From assembly GCA_015709615.1 (NCBI GenBank), contig CP054179.1, forward strand, positions 1,860,001-1,924,000: a stretch of 64,000 bases of DNA. The letters run 5' to 3'. The position numbers and the translations under genes are program-made. Positions 1-8,393 of this stretch are shown in pieces; the stretch's first letter is position 1, and each line of letters starts with the position of its first letter. The notes under the pieces are model-generated. The model saw only the letters and a program-made list of their open reading frames with translations. It searched no databases and was not told the DNA's origin. The DNA comes from Gammaproteobacteria bacterium (GTDB lineage Bacteria > Pseudomonadota > Gammaproteobacteria > Burkholderiales > Nitrosomonadaceae).

Positions 1-2
1 TG

Positions 3-2777
3 TGCGAGAAAATCTTCAAGGCGCTTACCGACAAAGCCACGGATTTGCGCGGCGTCAGGCGTCCGACGACCTTGAGTACTTTGTGCGCATTGACCGATGC
101 TGCGATGGACGAAGTGACGGCGGTCATCGATGAATTCCGCAAACCGAGCCGCTCATTTTTGATGCCGCCGGCGGGTGAAATACTGGAAGTGGATACGGTC
201 GTCGACATCTCGCACGAGAGCCTGATGCGTGTATGGCAGCGGCTTGGTGCCTGGGCCGATGCCGAAGCGCAATCGGTGCAAACTTACCACCGCTTGGTGG
301 AAACGTCGATGCTGCATAAGGAAGGCCGCGCCGGGCTTTGGCAGGATCCCGATCTGCAAGTGGCGCTCGATTGGCGCGCCAAGGAAAAGCCCAATGAGGT
401 TTGGGCGCAGCGTTACTATCCCAACTTTGCCCAAGCCATGCGTTTTCTGGACGCCAGTGTCGCGTATCGCGACAATGAGTTGCGCGAGCAGGAGGCGCAA
501 CGCCAGCATGCCTTGGAACAAGAACGAATACTGGCCGAGCAGCAGCGGATAGCCGAGACCGAGCGGCGGCGGACGCGAGAGCAAGCGCGATCGATCCGGC
601 GGTTCCGCAGATTCACCATTACGCTCATCGCAACGCTGATTGTTGCCGTGGGGGCAGCCACCTGGGCGATTCAGCAAACGAACGTTGCAGCTTTGCGTAG
701 CTTGGAGGCTTCAGCCCTGAGTCATGTCCGGGAACTGGATCTGTCGCTGTTACTCAGCGTCGAAGCGCTGGAAATCGATGATCGGCACGATAATGAGAGC
801 GTGCTGCTCAATGCGCTACAACAAACGCCTCATCTCATCACGTTTCTGCGCGGCCATACCGGCACGGTGCGGAGCTTGGCTTTAACGGCGGACGGCAAAA
901 TCCTGGCTTCCGGCAGCGCGGATAACACTATCGTGTTGTGGGATGTCACCGCGCGCGAACCGATCGGAGAACCGCTCACCGGCCATACCGGAACCGTGTG
1001 GAGCGTCGCCATCAGCTCCGACGGAAAAACGCTGGTTTCCGGCAGCGCCGACAATACCATCATGCTGTGGGATTTATTCACGCAGCAGCCGCTGGCATTG
1101 CCTCTGACGGGTCACACGGCACCGGTGTTGAGCCTTGCTCTAAGCGCCGACGGCACCATCCTGGCCTCCGGCAGTGAAGATGGCGTCATCATTTTATGGG
1201 ATATGACGACCCGGCGGCAGCTTGGGCTGCTCACCGGCCATGCCGGCCAAGTGCGCAGCGTGGCATTGAGTCAGGACGGTAAAATCCTCGCTTCCGGCAG
1301 TACCGACAGTACCATCATTTTATGGGATGTCGCGGCGCGCCAGCCGCTCGGGCCGCCGCTTAAGGGGCATACCGGTCCTGTGCGCAGCGTGGCGTTAAGC
1401 ACCGACGGCAGGATGCTGGCTTCCGGCGGCAAGGATAAAACCGTCATGTTGTGGGATGTGGCCACCCGGCAGCCGATAGGCTCGCCTTTTAAAGGTCATA
1501 GCGGAACCGTATTGAGCGTGGCGCTCAGTGCCGACAGCAATACCTTGGTTTCCGGCAGCGTGGACAAAACCATTATGCTCTGGGATGTGGCGACCGGCCA
1601 GCCGCTTGAGCTGCCGCTGACCGGCCATACCAGCTTGGTATGGAGTGTGGCGCTGAGCGCCGACGGAACCTTGCTGGCTTCCGGCAGTGAGGACAGCAAT
1701 ATCATTCTGTGGGATGTATCCACCCGTCCGCCGGCTGGAATATCCTTCAACAATTATGCTAGCAGGGTATCGAGCGTGGCTGTGAGCGCCGACGGCAAAA
1801 CCTTGGTTTCCGGCAGCGATGATAAGACCATCCGCATAAAAAAAGTGGATATGCATCAGCAGCAAATGCTGCCGCTCGACAATCATAGCGGGTCCGTCAC
1901 CAGTGTGGCGTTAAGCGCCGATGGAAATATTCTGGCTTCCGGCAGCGGCGATAAAACGATTATTCTGTGGGATTTGCTAGCGGGTGAACCGCTTGGGCCG
2001 CCGCTCACCGGTCATACCAGTCCGGTATTAAGCGTTGCCTTGAGCGCGGATGGTAAAATCCTGGCCTCCGGCGGTGACGATAACACCATCCGGTTATGGG
2101 ATGTCGCCACGCGGAAACTGGTAGGGTCGCCACTTACCGGCCATACCGGCGCGATATGGGGTGTCGCGTTCAGTGCCGACGGCAAGATCTTGGCTTCGGC
2201 AGGCGGCGATAGAACCATCCGGCTATGGGATGTAGCCACCGGTCAGGCTATAGGATCGCCGCTCAGGGGACACAACGGTATCGTGCGCAGTGTGGCGCTG
2301 AGTCACGATGGCCGGATTTTGGCCTCCGGCAGTGTCGATAATACGATCCGCTTGTGGAATGTTTCAACCCGGCAGCCGCTCGGTCCTCCGCTCGTTGGTC
2401 ATGATGGTGCGGTGCGGAGCGTGACATTAAGCGGGGATGGCCGGATTTTGGCTTCCGGCGGCGACGATGGCACCATTCGTTTGTGGGATGCGGTTGATCT
2501 TCAGCCGGTCGGTGTGCCGCTGATCGGCCATAACGACTCGGTGCTCAGTGTATCGTTGAGCGCGGACGGAAAAACGCTAGCCTCGGGCGGGGATGACAAT
2601 ACGGTCCGTTTATGGGATATAGCCGGCAACGTACAGCTTCAATCTTCCGCTGATCCATGGAAAGTCCGCGCTTGCCGTGTCGCCAATCGCAATTTAACCC
2701 GGGCGGAGTGGCGGAAGTACATGGGAAACAGACCTTACCGGGCAACCTGCCCGGAATTACCGCCAGCCAAAGATTGA
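3..2777 (+). CDS. nSTAND1-type NTPase with WD40 repeats, 5' end cut by window
   Basis: The reading frame is open from base 3, so the start and the NTPase core lie upstream of the window. What remains begins with the tail of a STAND NTPase (RGVRRPT followed by a helical region, as in nSTAND1 proteins). A charged coiled coil and one membrane segment follow (about 610-680 bp, FTITLIATLIVAVGAATWAI). Then come fourteen WD40 repeats of about 43 residues each, with GH near the start and LWD near the end. Fourteen blades would form two seven-bladed propellers. Repeat 8 is degenerate: it starts NYASRV, and IKKVD replaces LWD. The C-terminal tail (ACRVANRNLTRAEW) is typical of this family. Such proteins are thought to be signalling or defence switches in which the propeller senses and the NTPase oligomerises; the ligand here is unknown. 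Confidence 0.88.
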   Translation, partial: CEKIFKALTDKATDLRGVRRPTTLSTLCALTDAAMDEVTAVIDEFRKPSRSFLMPPAGEILEVDTVVDISHESLMRVWQRLGAWADAEAQSVQTYHRLVETSMLHKEGRAGLWQDPDLQVALDWRAKEKPNEVWAQRYYPNFAQAMRFLDASVAYRDNELREQEAQRQHALEQERILAEQQRIAETERRRTREQARSIRRFRRFTITLIATLIVAVGAATWAIQQTNVAALRSLEASALSHVRELDLSLLLSVEALEIDDRHDNESVLLNALQQTPHLITFLRGHTGTVRSLALTADGKILASGSADNTIVLWDVTAREPIGEPLTGHTGTVWSVAISSDGKTLVSGSADNTIMLWDLFTQQPLALPLTGHTAPVLSLALSADGTILASGSEDGVIILWDMTTRRQLGLLTGHAGQVRSVALSQDGKILASGSTDSTIILWDVAARQPLGPPLKGHTGPVRSVALSTDGRMLASGGKDKTVMLWDVATRQPIGSPFKGHSGTVLSVALSADSNTLVSGSVDKTIMLWDVATGQPLELPLTGHTSLVWSVALSADGTLLASGSEDSNIILWDVSTRPPAGISFNNYASRVSSVAVSADGKTLVSGSDDKTIRIKKVDMHQQQMLPLDNHSGSVTSVALSADGNILASGSGDKTIILWDLLAGEPLGPPLTGHTSPVLSVALSADGKILASGGDDNTIRLWDVATRKLVGSPLTGHTGAIWGVAFSADGKILASAGGDRTIRLWDVATGQAIGSPLRGHNGIVRSVALSHDGRILASGSVDNTIRLWNVSTRQPLGPPLVGHDGAVRSVTLSGDGRILASGGDDGTIRLWDAVDLQPVGVPLIGHNDSVLSVSLSADGKTLASGGDDNTVRLWDIAGNVQLQSSADPWKVRACRVANRNLTRAEWRKYMGNRPYRATCPELPPAKD

Positions 2778-3151
2778 TCATAATAACCGACTGATCCTGC
2801 TGGTAATTTGATTGATTCCCGCGATTGTCTTTTTTGCTTACCGATCAATCCGGGATTGAATGGCGTCGGCTCATTTCATGGTGAAAACAGCCGCGAGTAG
2901 ATAAATTCCCGTGGAATGGATATAATTTGCCGGGAAATTTGTCTTTAAAACAAGAAGCAAAAAACACTCTATCCATTCATCTCTGCACGATTGCCGCGTT
3001 GTTAAATCACGAACCACAATCTGTCTTAAATCCGCTGCTGTCATTCGCTGCAGATCAAATGAAAGACACCGGGAAAACAAACAATCGGCTTGGCCTGTCG
3101 ACCTATTAACGCGATCGATTATTTAAAAATTTAATTAATTCTGGAGGAAAA
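2778..3151. other. Noncoding gap before mcl with possible promoter
   Basis: There are 374 bp without a convincing gene. A TATAAT hexamer lies at about 2919-2924 but has no good -35 partner. A strong Shine-Dalgarno (CTGGAGGA) sits just before the ATG at 3152. A 60-codon ORF at 2927-3109 lacks a ribosome site and resembles no family known to me. Confidence 0.4.
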
Positions 3152-4102
3152 ATGAGTCACACGCTTTATGAAACCAAAATTCAGCGAGTACAGCGCTGCG
3201 AACTGGCGGTTCCGGGTTCCAGTCCGGGCATGTTCGAGAAGGCATTGAACAGCGGTGTTGACTTTGTTTTCCTCGATCTGGAAGACGCAGTTGCGCCGGA
3301 CGACAAAGTACAGGCGCGTAAAAACGTCATTCAAGCGCTCAACGATTTGGATTGGAAAGGTCACGGCATCACGGTTTCCGTGCGCATCAACGGCCTGGAT
3401 ACGCAGTACATGGTGCGCGACGTGGTCGATCTGGTCGAACAAGCCGGCAGTAAAATCGACACGCTATTGATTCCGAAAGCCGGCGTGTACGCGGATATCT
3501 ACATGGTGCAAGCGATGGTGACCCAGCTCGAAATGCAGCAAGGATTGAAAAACCGCATCGGCTTGGAAGCGCTGATCGAAACCGCGCTGGGCATGGCCAA
3601 TGTCGAGGACATCGCGCGTAACGGCGCAGCCGGACGGCTGGAAGCGCTGCATTTCGGCGTGGCCGATTATGCTGCCAGCAACCGCGCCAGAACCACCAAC
3701 ATCGGCGGCTTGAATCCGGATTATCCCGGCGATCAATGGCATTTCGCCATCAGCCGCATGATCGTGGCATGCCGCGCATACGGCTTGCGTCCGATCGACG
3801 GGCCGTTCGGCGACATCAAGGATCCCGACGGTTATGTGCTCGCGGCCAAGCGCGCTGCCGCGCTGGGTTGTGAAGGTAAATGGGCGATCCATCCGACCCA
3901 GATAGCACTGGCCAACGATGTGTTTACACCGCCTGAGCGCGAAATTGAAAAAGCCAAGCGCATTCTGGCTGCGCTTAAGGAAGCCGCCGCGCAAGGCAAA
4001 GGCGCTGCCGCGCTGGATGGCCGTTTGATCGACGCAGCTTCGGAAAGAATGGCGAACAATGTGGTGAAAATCGCGGATGCGATTGCAGCAAAAAACGGTT
4101 AA
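3152..4102 (+). CDS. mcl: L-malyl-CoA / beta-methylmalyl-CoA lyase
   Basis: The 316-residue protein belongs to the HpcH/HpaI-CitE aldolase family. It cleaves malyl-CoA into glyoxylate and acetyl-CoA, or runs the condensation, in the cytoplasm. Visible signatures are AVPGSSPGMFEKA near the N terminus, DFVFLDLEDAV with the metal-site acidic residues, the substrate arginine in VSVRING, ALIETALGM, and GPFGDIKDPDGY followed by KWAIHPTQ. The length and the last two motifs favour the Mcl type over the citrate lyase beta subunit. The ATG has an excellent ribosome site. The gene lies just upstream of both malate thiokinase subunits, which supply its substrate, so the context supports the assignment. 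A hairpin terminator follows directly and may uncouple its expression from mtkA. Confidence 0.88.
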   Translation: MSHTLYETKIQRVQRCELAVPGSSPGMFEKALNSGVDFVFLDLEDAVAPDDKVQARKNVIQALNDLDWKGHGITVSVRINGLDTQYMVRDVVDLVEQAGSKIDTLLIPKAGVYADIYMVQAMVTQLEMQQGLKNRIGLEALIETALGMANVEDIARNGAAGRLEALHFGVADYAASNRARTTNIGGLNPDYPGDQWHFAISRMIVACRAYGLRPIDGPFGDIKDPDGYVLAAKRAAALGCEGKWAIHPTQIALANDVFTPPEREIEKAKRILAALKEAAAQGKGAAALDGRLIDAASERMANNVVKIADAIAAKNG

Positions 4103-4107
4103 TGACG

Positions 4108-4131
4108 AAGGCCGCGCGATGCGGCCTTTAT
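4108..4131 (+). terminator. Hairpin terminator or attenuator after mcl
   Basis: A perfect 8-bp stem AAGGCCGC / GCGGCCTT with a 5-nt loop starts six bases after the mcl stop. A weak T-rich run (TTTATCTTT) follows, so termination may be partial. Confidence 0.65.
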
Positions 4132-4196
4132 CTTTAGGGCCTGATAGTTTGAAACGATAAAAATTACGCAAATATGCGATTGTTGAGGAAACTGAA

Positions 4197-5375
4197 GTGA
4201 ATATTCACGAATATCAAGCAAAAGAAATACTGGCCGAGTACGGCGTCAAGATTGCGCAAGGCGGCTTGGCCTACAGCGTAGTGGAGGCCGTGCAGCGCGC
4301 CCGGGAAATCGACGGCGATGTCTGGGTGGTCAAGGCGCAGATTCATTCCGGCGCACGCGGCAAAGCGGGCGGTATCAAAGTCTGCAAAACGCACGCCGAA
4401 GTCGAACAAGCCGCGGAAGCCTTGCTCGGCAAAAAACTGGTAACGCATCAAACCGGCCCGGCGGGAAAAGTCTGTTCGCGGTTATACATCGAAGCAGGCA
4501 CCAAAATCGCCAAGGAAATGTATCTATCGCTCATGATCGACCGCGTCAGCGAGCGCGTGATCATGATCGGCTCAGCAGAAGGCGGCATGGAAATCGAAAA
4601 ACTCGCGGTGACCAATCCGGAAGCGATCATCAAGATCTATGTCGAACCGGCAGTCGGCTTGCAGGATTTCCAGGCGCGCAAAATGGCATTTGCCCTGGGT
4701 ATCGATCCGGCGCAACTGAACAGCGCGGTGAAAACCATCAAAGGCTGTTACCGTGCATTGCGCGATCTGGATGCCAATATTCTGGAGATTAACCCGCTGG
4801 TGATTACCGCCAGCAACGACATCGTGGCGCTCGACGCCAAAATGGTGTTCGACGAAAACGCGCTGTTCCGCCGCCACCGCATCGCCGAATTGCGCGACAA
4901 TACGCAAGTCGATCAGCGCGAAGTCGCAGCGGCTGAAGCGGGTTTGAGCTACGTCGGTCTGGACGGCGACATCGGCTGTATGATCAACGGCGCCGGACTG
5001 GCAATGGCGACGATGGACATGATTAAACTGGCCGGCGGCGAGCCCGCCAACTTCCTCGATGTCGGCGGCGGCGCATCCGCCGAGCGCACCGAAAAAGCGT
5101 TCCGTCTGGTGCTGGCCGACAGCAACGTCAAAGCGATGCTGGTCAATATTTTCGCCGGAATCAACCGCTGCGACTGGATCGCCGAAGGCGTGGTGCAAGC
5201 CGTCAAAAACATTGACATGAAAGTGCCGCTGGTAGTCCGCTTGTCCGGCACCAACGTAGAAGAAGGCCGCCGCATCATTGCTGACAGCGGCCTGCCGATC
5301 ATCACCGCCGATACGTTAGCGGAAGCCGCGGAAAAAGTCGTCCGCGCCCGTAACGAAGTCGCCGCAAAAGCCTAG
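4197..5375 (+). CDS. mtkA: Malate--CoA ligase (malate thiokinase), beta subunit
   Basis: This 392-residue ATP-grasp protein is of the SucC type. With MtkB it makes malyl-CoA from malate, CoA and ATP. It begins MNIHEYQAKEILAEYGV, carries HSGARGKAGGIKVCK in the nucleotide region, and has the C-terminal ligase part with GCMINGAGLAMATMD and NIFAGINRCD. The start is GTG, preceded by TTGAGGAA. It is placed as malate thiokinase rather than succinyl-CoA synthetase because it sits between malyl-CoA lyase and its alpha subunit. Sequence alone cannot fix substrate preference, but the neighbourhood makes malate much the likelier substrate. mtkB begins 9 bp after the stop. Confidence 0.85.
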   Translation: MNIHEYQAKEILAEYGVKIAQGGLAYSVVEAVQRAREIDGDVWVVKAQIHSGARGKAGGIKVCKTHAEVEQAAEALLGKKLVTHQTGPAGKVCSRLYIEAGTKIAKEMYLSLMIDRVSERVIMIGSAEGGMEIEKLAVTNPEAIIKIYVEPAVGLQDFQARKMAFALGIDPAQLNSAVKTIKGCYRALRDLDANILEINPLVITASNDIVALDAKMVFDENALFRRHRIAELRDNTQVDQREVAAAEAGLSYVGLDGDIGCMINGAGLAMATMDMIKLAGGEPANFLDVGGGASAERTEKAFRLVLADSNVKAMLVNIFAGINRCDWIAEGVVQAVKNIDMKVPLVVRLSGTNVEEGRRIIADSGLPIITADTLAEAAEKVVRARNEVAAKA

Positions 5376-5384
5376 GAGTTCAAA

Positions 5385-6272
5385 GTGGCCATATTAATTG
5401 ACGAAAAAACACGCATCATTGTTCAAGGGTTTACCGGCAGAATCGGTACTTTTCACGCGCAGGAAATGATCGACTACGGTTCTAACGTGGTCGGCGGCGT
5501 CACGCCGGGTAAAGGCGGACAAACGCACCTGGGATTACCGGTATTCAACACCGTCAAGGAAGCGGTCGACCAGGTTGGCGCCGAAGCCAGCATCGTCTTT
5601 GTGCCGCCCGCATTCGCGGCGGACTCGATCATGGAAGCCGCCGACGCCGGGATCAAATACTGCGTCTCGATCACCGACGGTATTCCGACGCAAGACATGA
5701 TGACGGTGAAGAATTTCCTGCGCCGTTTCCCGAAAGAAGAGCGCATGCTGTTGACCGGACCGAACTGCGCCGGTACCATCAGCCCCGGCCGCGCCATGCT
5801 TGGCATCATGCCCGGTCATATCTATATTCGCGGCAACATCGGCGTGGTTGGTCGTTCCGGCACCTTGGGTTATGAAGCTGCCGATCAAATGCGCGCGCTC
5901 GGTATCGGCATTTCCACCTCAGTCGGCATCGGCGGTGACCCAATCCCCGGCAGCTCGCACCGCGACATCCTGGAACGGCTCGAACAAGACCCGGAAACCA
6001 AAGTCGCACTGATGATCGGCGAAATCGGCGGCCCGCAAGAAGTCGAAGCCGGTCGATTCGCCAAGGAAAACATGAGTAAACCGCTGGTGGCTTACATCGC
6101 CGGTCTGACCGCCCCCGAAGGCCGCCGCATGGGCCACGCCGGTGCGATCATCTCCTCCGCCGGTGAAAGCGCCGCCGAAAAAGTCGCGATGCTGAAAGAA
6201 CTCGGCGTTACCATCTGCCCTACTCCATCGCTGATGGGGCAAACGGTCGCGGAAGTTCTGGCGAAGTTGTAA
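5385..6272 (+). CDS. mtkB: Malate--CoA ligase (malate thiokinase), alpha subunit
   Basis: This 295-residue protein is of the SucD type. It carries the CoA-binding Rossmann domain (QGFTGRIGTFHAQEMIDYG) and the phosphorylated active-site histidine at about residue 250 in RRMGHAGAI. TGPNCAGTISPG and GRSGTLGYEAADQM are further family motifs. Translation starts at GTG with AGGAG eight bases upstream, and the gene is tightly coupled to mtkA. With MtkA it forms malyl-CoA, which the lyase encoded upstream splits to glyoxylate and acetyl-CoA. A good intrinsic terminator follows, closing the cluster. Confidence 0.87.
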   Translation: MAILIDEKTRIIVQGFTGRIGTFHAQEMIDYGSNVVGGVTPGKGGQTHLGLPVFNTVKEAVDQVGAEASIVFVPPAFAADSIMEAADAGIKYCVSITDGIPTQDMMTVKNFLRRFPKEERMLLTGPNCAGTISPGRAMLGIMPGHIYIRGNIGVVGRSGTLGYEAADQMRALGIGISTSVGIGGDPIPGSSHRDILERLEQDPETKVALMIGEIGGPQEVEAGRFAKENMSKPLVAYIAGLTAPEGRRMGHAGAIISSAGESAAEKVAMLKELGVTICPTPSLMGQTVAEVLAKL

Positions 6273-6299
6273 TTCTGTCATTGTAGTTGATGTTAAAAC

Positions 6300-6333
6300 A
6301 AAAAACCGGGAGCTGGTGCTTCCGGGTTTTTTT
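6300..6333 (+). terminator. Rho-independent terminator of mtkAB
   Basis: CCGGGAGC and GCTTCCGG pair (one G-U) around a TGGT loop. The hairpin is preceded by six A and followed by seven T. It starts about 28 bp after the mtkB stop. Confidence 0.85.
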
Positions 6334-6369
6334 ATTTCAGGGAATCAAAATCCCGTTGTTTATTTTCAT

Positions 6370-6386
6370 GGGTCTTAGGAAGTTAA
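6370..6386 (+). repeat. Terminal inverted repeat of IS1595-type element, left
   Basis: The 17-bp sequence matches the complement of 7091-7107 exactly. It overlaps the transposase stop codon at 6383-6385. Confidence 0.85.
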
Positions 6387-7060
6387 AGCGGGTTTAAACG
6401 TAACAATTTAAGAATTTCATGATAGAGATTATCACGGCGATGATTAAAACGAAATTCGGTTTCTTTCAAGTGCAGGTAGAAAGTATGTTCGGGCACACCA
6501 TTGAACTTGGCCAAACGTCTTTTAGCAAAACTCCAGAAAGACTCGATACCATTAATATGCCGCTCGCCACTGGCAAACTCATTGTCACCATGGTGAACCC
6601 TGAAGTGCTTATCAAAGCCGATATCGACCAATCCGTCATAACCACGCCATCCATCGGAATGGATTACGGTATCGGGCGCTACATGCCCACGGATAATGGC
6701 TTGCAATGTCGCTTTAGAGCAATCTGGAACAATCTCTGTATAAACTTTTCCTTGGCGTTTAAGCACACCAAAGACTATTGTTTTGCCATAAGCGCCCCGC
6801 CCCCTTTTACCCCTGACTCGCTGGGCACCAAAGTAAGACTCATCAACTTCTACAGAACCTTGCAGAGGGGATTCAAGTTCGCAATTCTGGGCAATTCGCT
6901 GTCGTATTTTAAGATAAATGGTATTGACGGATCGGATAGAAATGCCGGTCAATTGGGCTGTGTCAGTAGCAGTAAAATCCATCGAAAAACATCGAATAAG
7001 TTGCCTGAATTTTGCTTCTCTGATTCGAGAACGAAAATAGTATCTGTTTTTAGCATTCAT
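6383..7060 (-). CDS. IS1595-family transposase (ISXO2-like DDE domain)
   Basis: The 225-residue transposase lies inside perfect inverted repeats. An N-terminal helix-turn-helix region (TATDTAQLTGISIRSVNTIY) precedes the ISXO2-like catalytic domain. Candidate acidic positions are in EVDESYFG, in IHSDGWRGYD and in NGIESFWSFAKRRL. The length fits the short, IS1016-like branch of the family. No stop or frameshift interrupts it, so the element may be active. It lies opposite to mtkAB, just beyond their terminator. Confidence 0.9.
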   Translation of the reverse strand: MNAKNRYYFRSRIREAKFRQLIRCFSMDFTATDTAQLTGISIRSVNTIYLKIRQRIAQNCELESPLQGSVEVDESYFGAQRVRGKRGRGAYGKTIVFGVLKRQGKVYTEIVPDCSKATLQAIIRGHVAPDTVIHSDGWRGYDGLVDIGFDKHFRVHHGDNEFASGERHINGIESFWSFAKRRLAKFNGVPEHTFYLHLKETEFRFNHRRDNLYHEILKLLRLNPL

Positions 7061-7090
7061 CTCAGAAAGTTAGCACACTTTAGTAAGTGC

Positions 7091-7107
7091 TTAACTTCCT
7101 AAGACCC
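7091..7107 (-). repeat. Terminal inverted repeat of IS1595-type element, right
   Basis: TTAACTTCCTAAGACCC is the exact complement of the left end. Confidence 0.85.
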
Positions 7108-7177
7108 TTTTTAAAAATACAGCAAAGAAATTTCTAAGGACATAGGAATCGCCACCTCTTTTTATAGGACAAATGTA

Positions 7178-7463
7178 CTACACGATAGTAATACCAGCAT
7201 GTTGCAAAATCACATCGCGCGTTCTTGCAGGCTCGAACACCACATCGAAGCACCACTGTCCGAAACCGCCTTGTTCGTTGACTGTCCTGATCCAAACTGC
7301 CATCGCTCCGCGCTTGACCCGGTTACGCTCATCATCGACCCCTTTGACTTCCAGTACCAATGTTTTACCGTTGTTCAACCGGATCAAATAATCCGGCACG
7401 AAATTGCGCGAAGAGCCGCGCCACAAATAGCGGATGACAAAATCCAGATTGTAAGAAATCTCA
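7178..7463 (-). pseudogene. C-terminal remnant of a type III restriction / DEAD helicase-like gene
   Basis: About 95 codons survive, reading NPEISYNLDFVIRYLWRG, then FVPDYLIRLNNG, LVLEVKG and WCFDVVFEPA up to a normal stop. FVPDYLI...LEVKG looks like the C-terminal PD-(D/E)XK endonuclease part of large type III-like restriction subunits (D in PDYL, E and K in LEVKG). The upstream part is cut off exactly at the left end of the IS481-type element. The first residues of the open frame (MPPLMKYSSLIS...) are read from the insertion and are not native. I could not recognise a 5' portion beyond 8303, so the gene is truncated and not merely interrupted. It is probably nonfunctional. Confidence 0.7.
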
Positions 7464-8272
7464 GGGTTGTTTACAGAGAGGTTGATTGAAATAAGCGAAG
7501 AGTATTTCATAAGGGGTGGCATTATTCAAACTCTTATGAGGCTTAACGGTATTGTAGAAGTTAATGAAACGGAGAAGCTGAATGCGTCGATCGGCGCTGT
7601 CTTTAAAGTGAATCTTACTGTGCCACATGTCCATCAGGGTACGGATGACCCGCTCAGCTTTGCCGTTGGTTTGAGGACGATTGACACGAGTAAACTTCTG
7701 ACCGATACCGTGCTGCCTGCAAGCTTTGACAAAAGCATGGCCGTCAGTTCCTTTAAATTCTTTGCCGTTGTCAGAATAAGCATAGTCGATCTGGTAAGGA
7801 CATTGAGCAACAGTGCTTGTGAGAAAGCAAGCTGCACTATGCTGGGTTTTATCGGGAAGATATCGGCATACAATTCCCTGGAGAAATCATCGATGGCCAC
7901 AAACAGGTACTCGCGAGGTTTATTGGCAGACTGTCCTTTCAATAATGGAAGCCGCTTGGTATCGAGGTGAACGAGCTCGCCCGGATAAGATTTGTTATAG
8001 CGCTTCGCTTCACGCTTGAGACGTTCCTGGATGGTTTGCTCTACTTTAGCCAAACGTTTGAGGCCATACTGCAGTGTCTTGAAGCGCTGATTGGTACTGC
8101 TACGCGGAGTAAATTCCTGGAGTCTGGCTCGTTTCAGTACGTCATAAATCGTTGGCCGGCTGACGTGAAAGTATTCTGCCAGCTGAACTACCTTCTACAG
8201 CCGGGTTTGATACAGCCGCCAGATTTCCTGACGATCCAATAATGTTAAGCGAGTGCGTTTGTGTATGTTCAT
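7461..8272 (-). pseudogene. IS481-family transposase, inactivated by stop and frameshift
   Basis: Translation from the ATG at 8272 gives MNIHKRTRLTLLDRQEIW and then meets an in-frame TAG at 8195-8197. Past it, the helix-turn-helix (FHVSRPTIYDVLKRARL) and the start of the rve-type catalytic core (GELVHLDTKRLP, FVAIDDFSRELYADI) are readable. Near 7800-7830 the frame shifts. The rest continues in another frame as PYQIDYAYSDNGKEFKG, then VNRPQTNGKAERVIRTL, NTVKPHKSLNNATPYE and a TGA at 7461-7463. The D, D and E positions of the catalytic triad can all be traced, but two lesions separate them. The gene is dead unless rescued. Confidence 0.82.
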
Positions 8273-8303
8273 CTACAGTATTCTCCTGAATACTGTAAAC
8301 AAC
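7466..8303 (-). mobile_element. Decayed IS481-family element
   Basis: The element is about 838 bp, bounded by 11-bp inverted repeats GTTGTTTACAG (7466-7476) and CTGTAAACAAC (8293-8303). It carries one broken transposase gene. The right end also holds a palindrome (8274-8297) just upstream of the transposase start. No target duplication is visible. Confidence 0.75.
8274..8297. repeat. Palindrome at the right end of the IS481-type element
   Basis: TACAGTATT and AATACTGTA face each other across six bases, immediately upstream of the transposase start. A near copy occurs alone at 57394-57423. Confidence 0.7.
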
Positions 8304-8393
8304 GCTAGAAATTCTTACACCTTAGATGAGTTACACGATATTCGCATATCAACAACCATCTTGCATTCTGGTGAGCATTCTATTGCTTGAACT

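Larger units (their letters stand above)
6370..7107 (-). mobile_element. IS1595-family insertion sequence, apparently intact
   Basis: This 738-bp element is bounded by perfect 17-bp inverted repeats, GGGTCTTAGGAAGTTAA at 6370-6386 and its complement at 7091-7107. It contains one transposase gene on the minus strand. The transposase stop codon lies inside the left repeat. No target duplication is obvious: the flanking 8-mers ATTTTCAT and TTTTTAAA differ. The loss may reflect later change or recombination between copies. Confidence 0.88.

Noticed and set aside
1395..1886. Long antisense open frame inside the WD40 gene
   Set aside because: It is the shadow of a codon-biased, repetitive gene; its own sequence shows repeats dictated by the WD40 units and has no start signal.
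850..2640. Possible CRISPR-like or tandem DNA repeats
   Set aside because: The periodicity of about 129 bp is that of coding WD40 repeats, with no spacer structure.
2927..3109. 60-codon ORF before mcl
   Set aside because: No ribosome site, no similarity, and it covers the likely mcl leader.
7458..8312. Target-site duplication around the IS481-type element
   Set aside because: The flanks (CAGG and GCTA next to the 11-bp ends) do not match.
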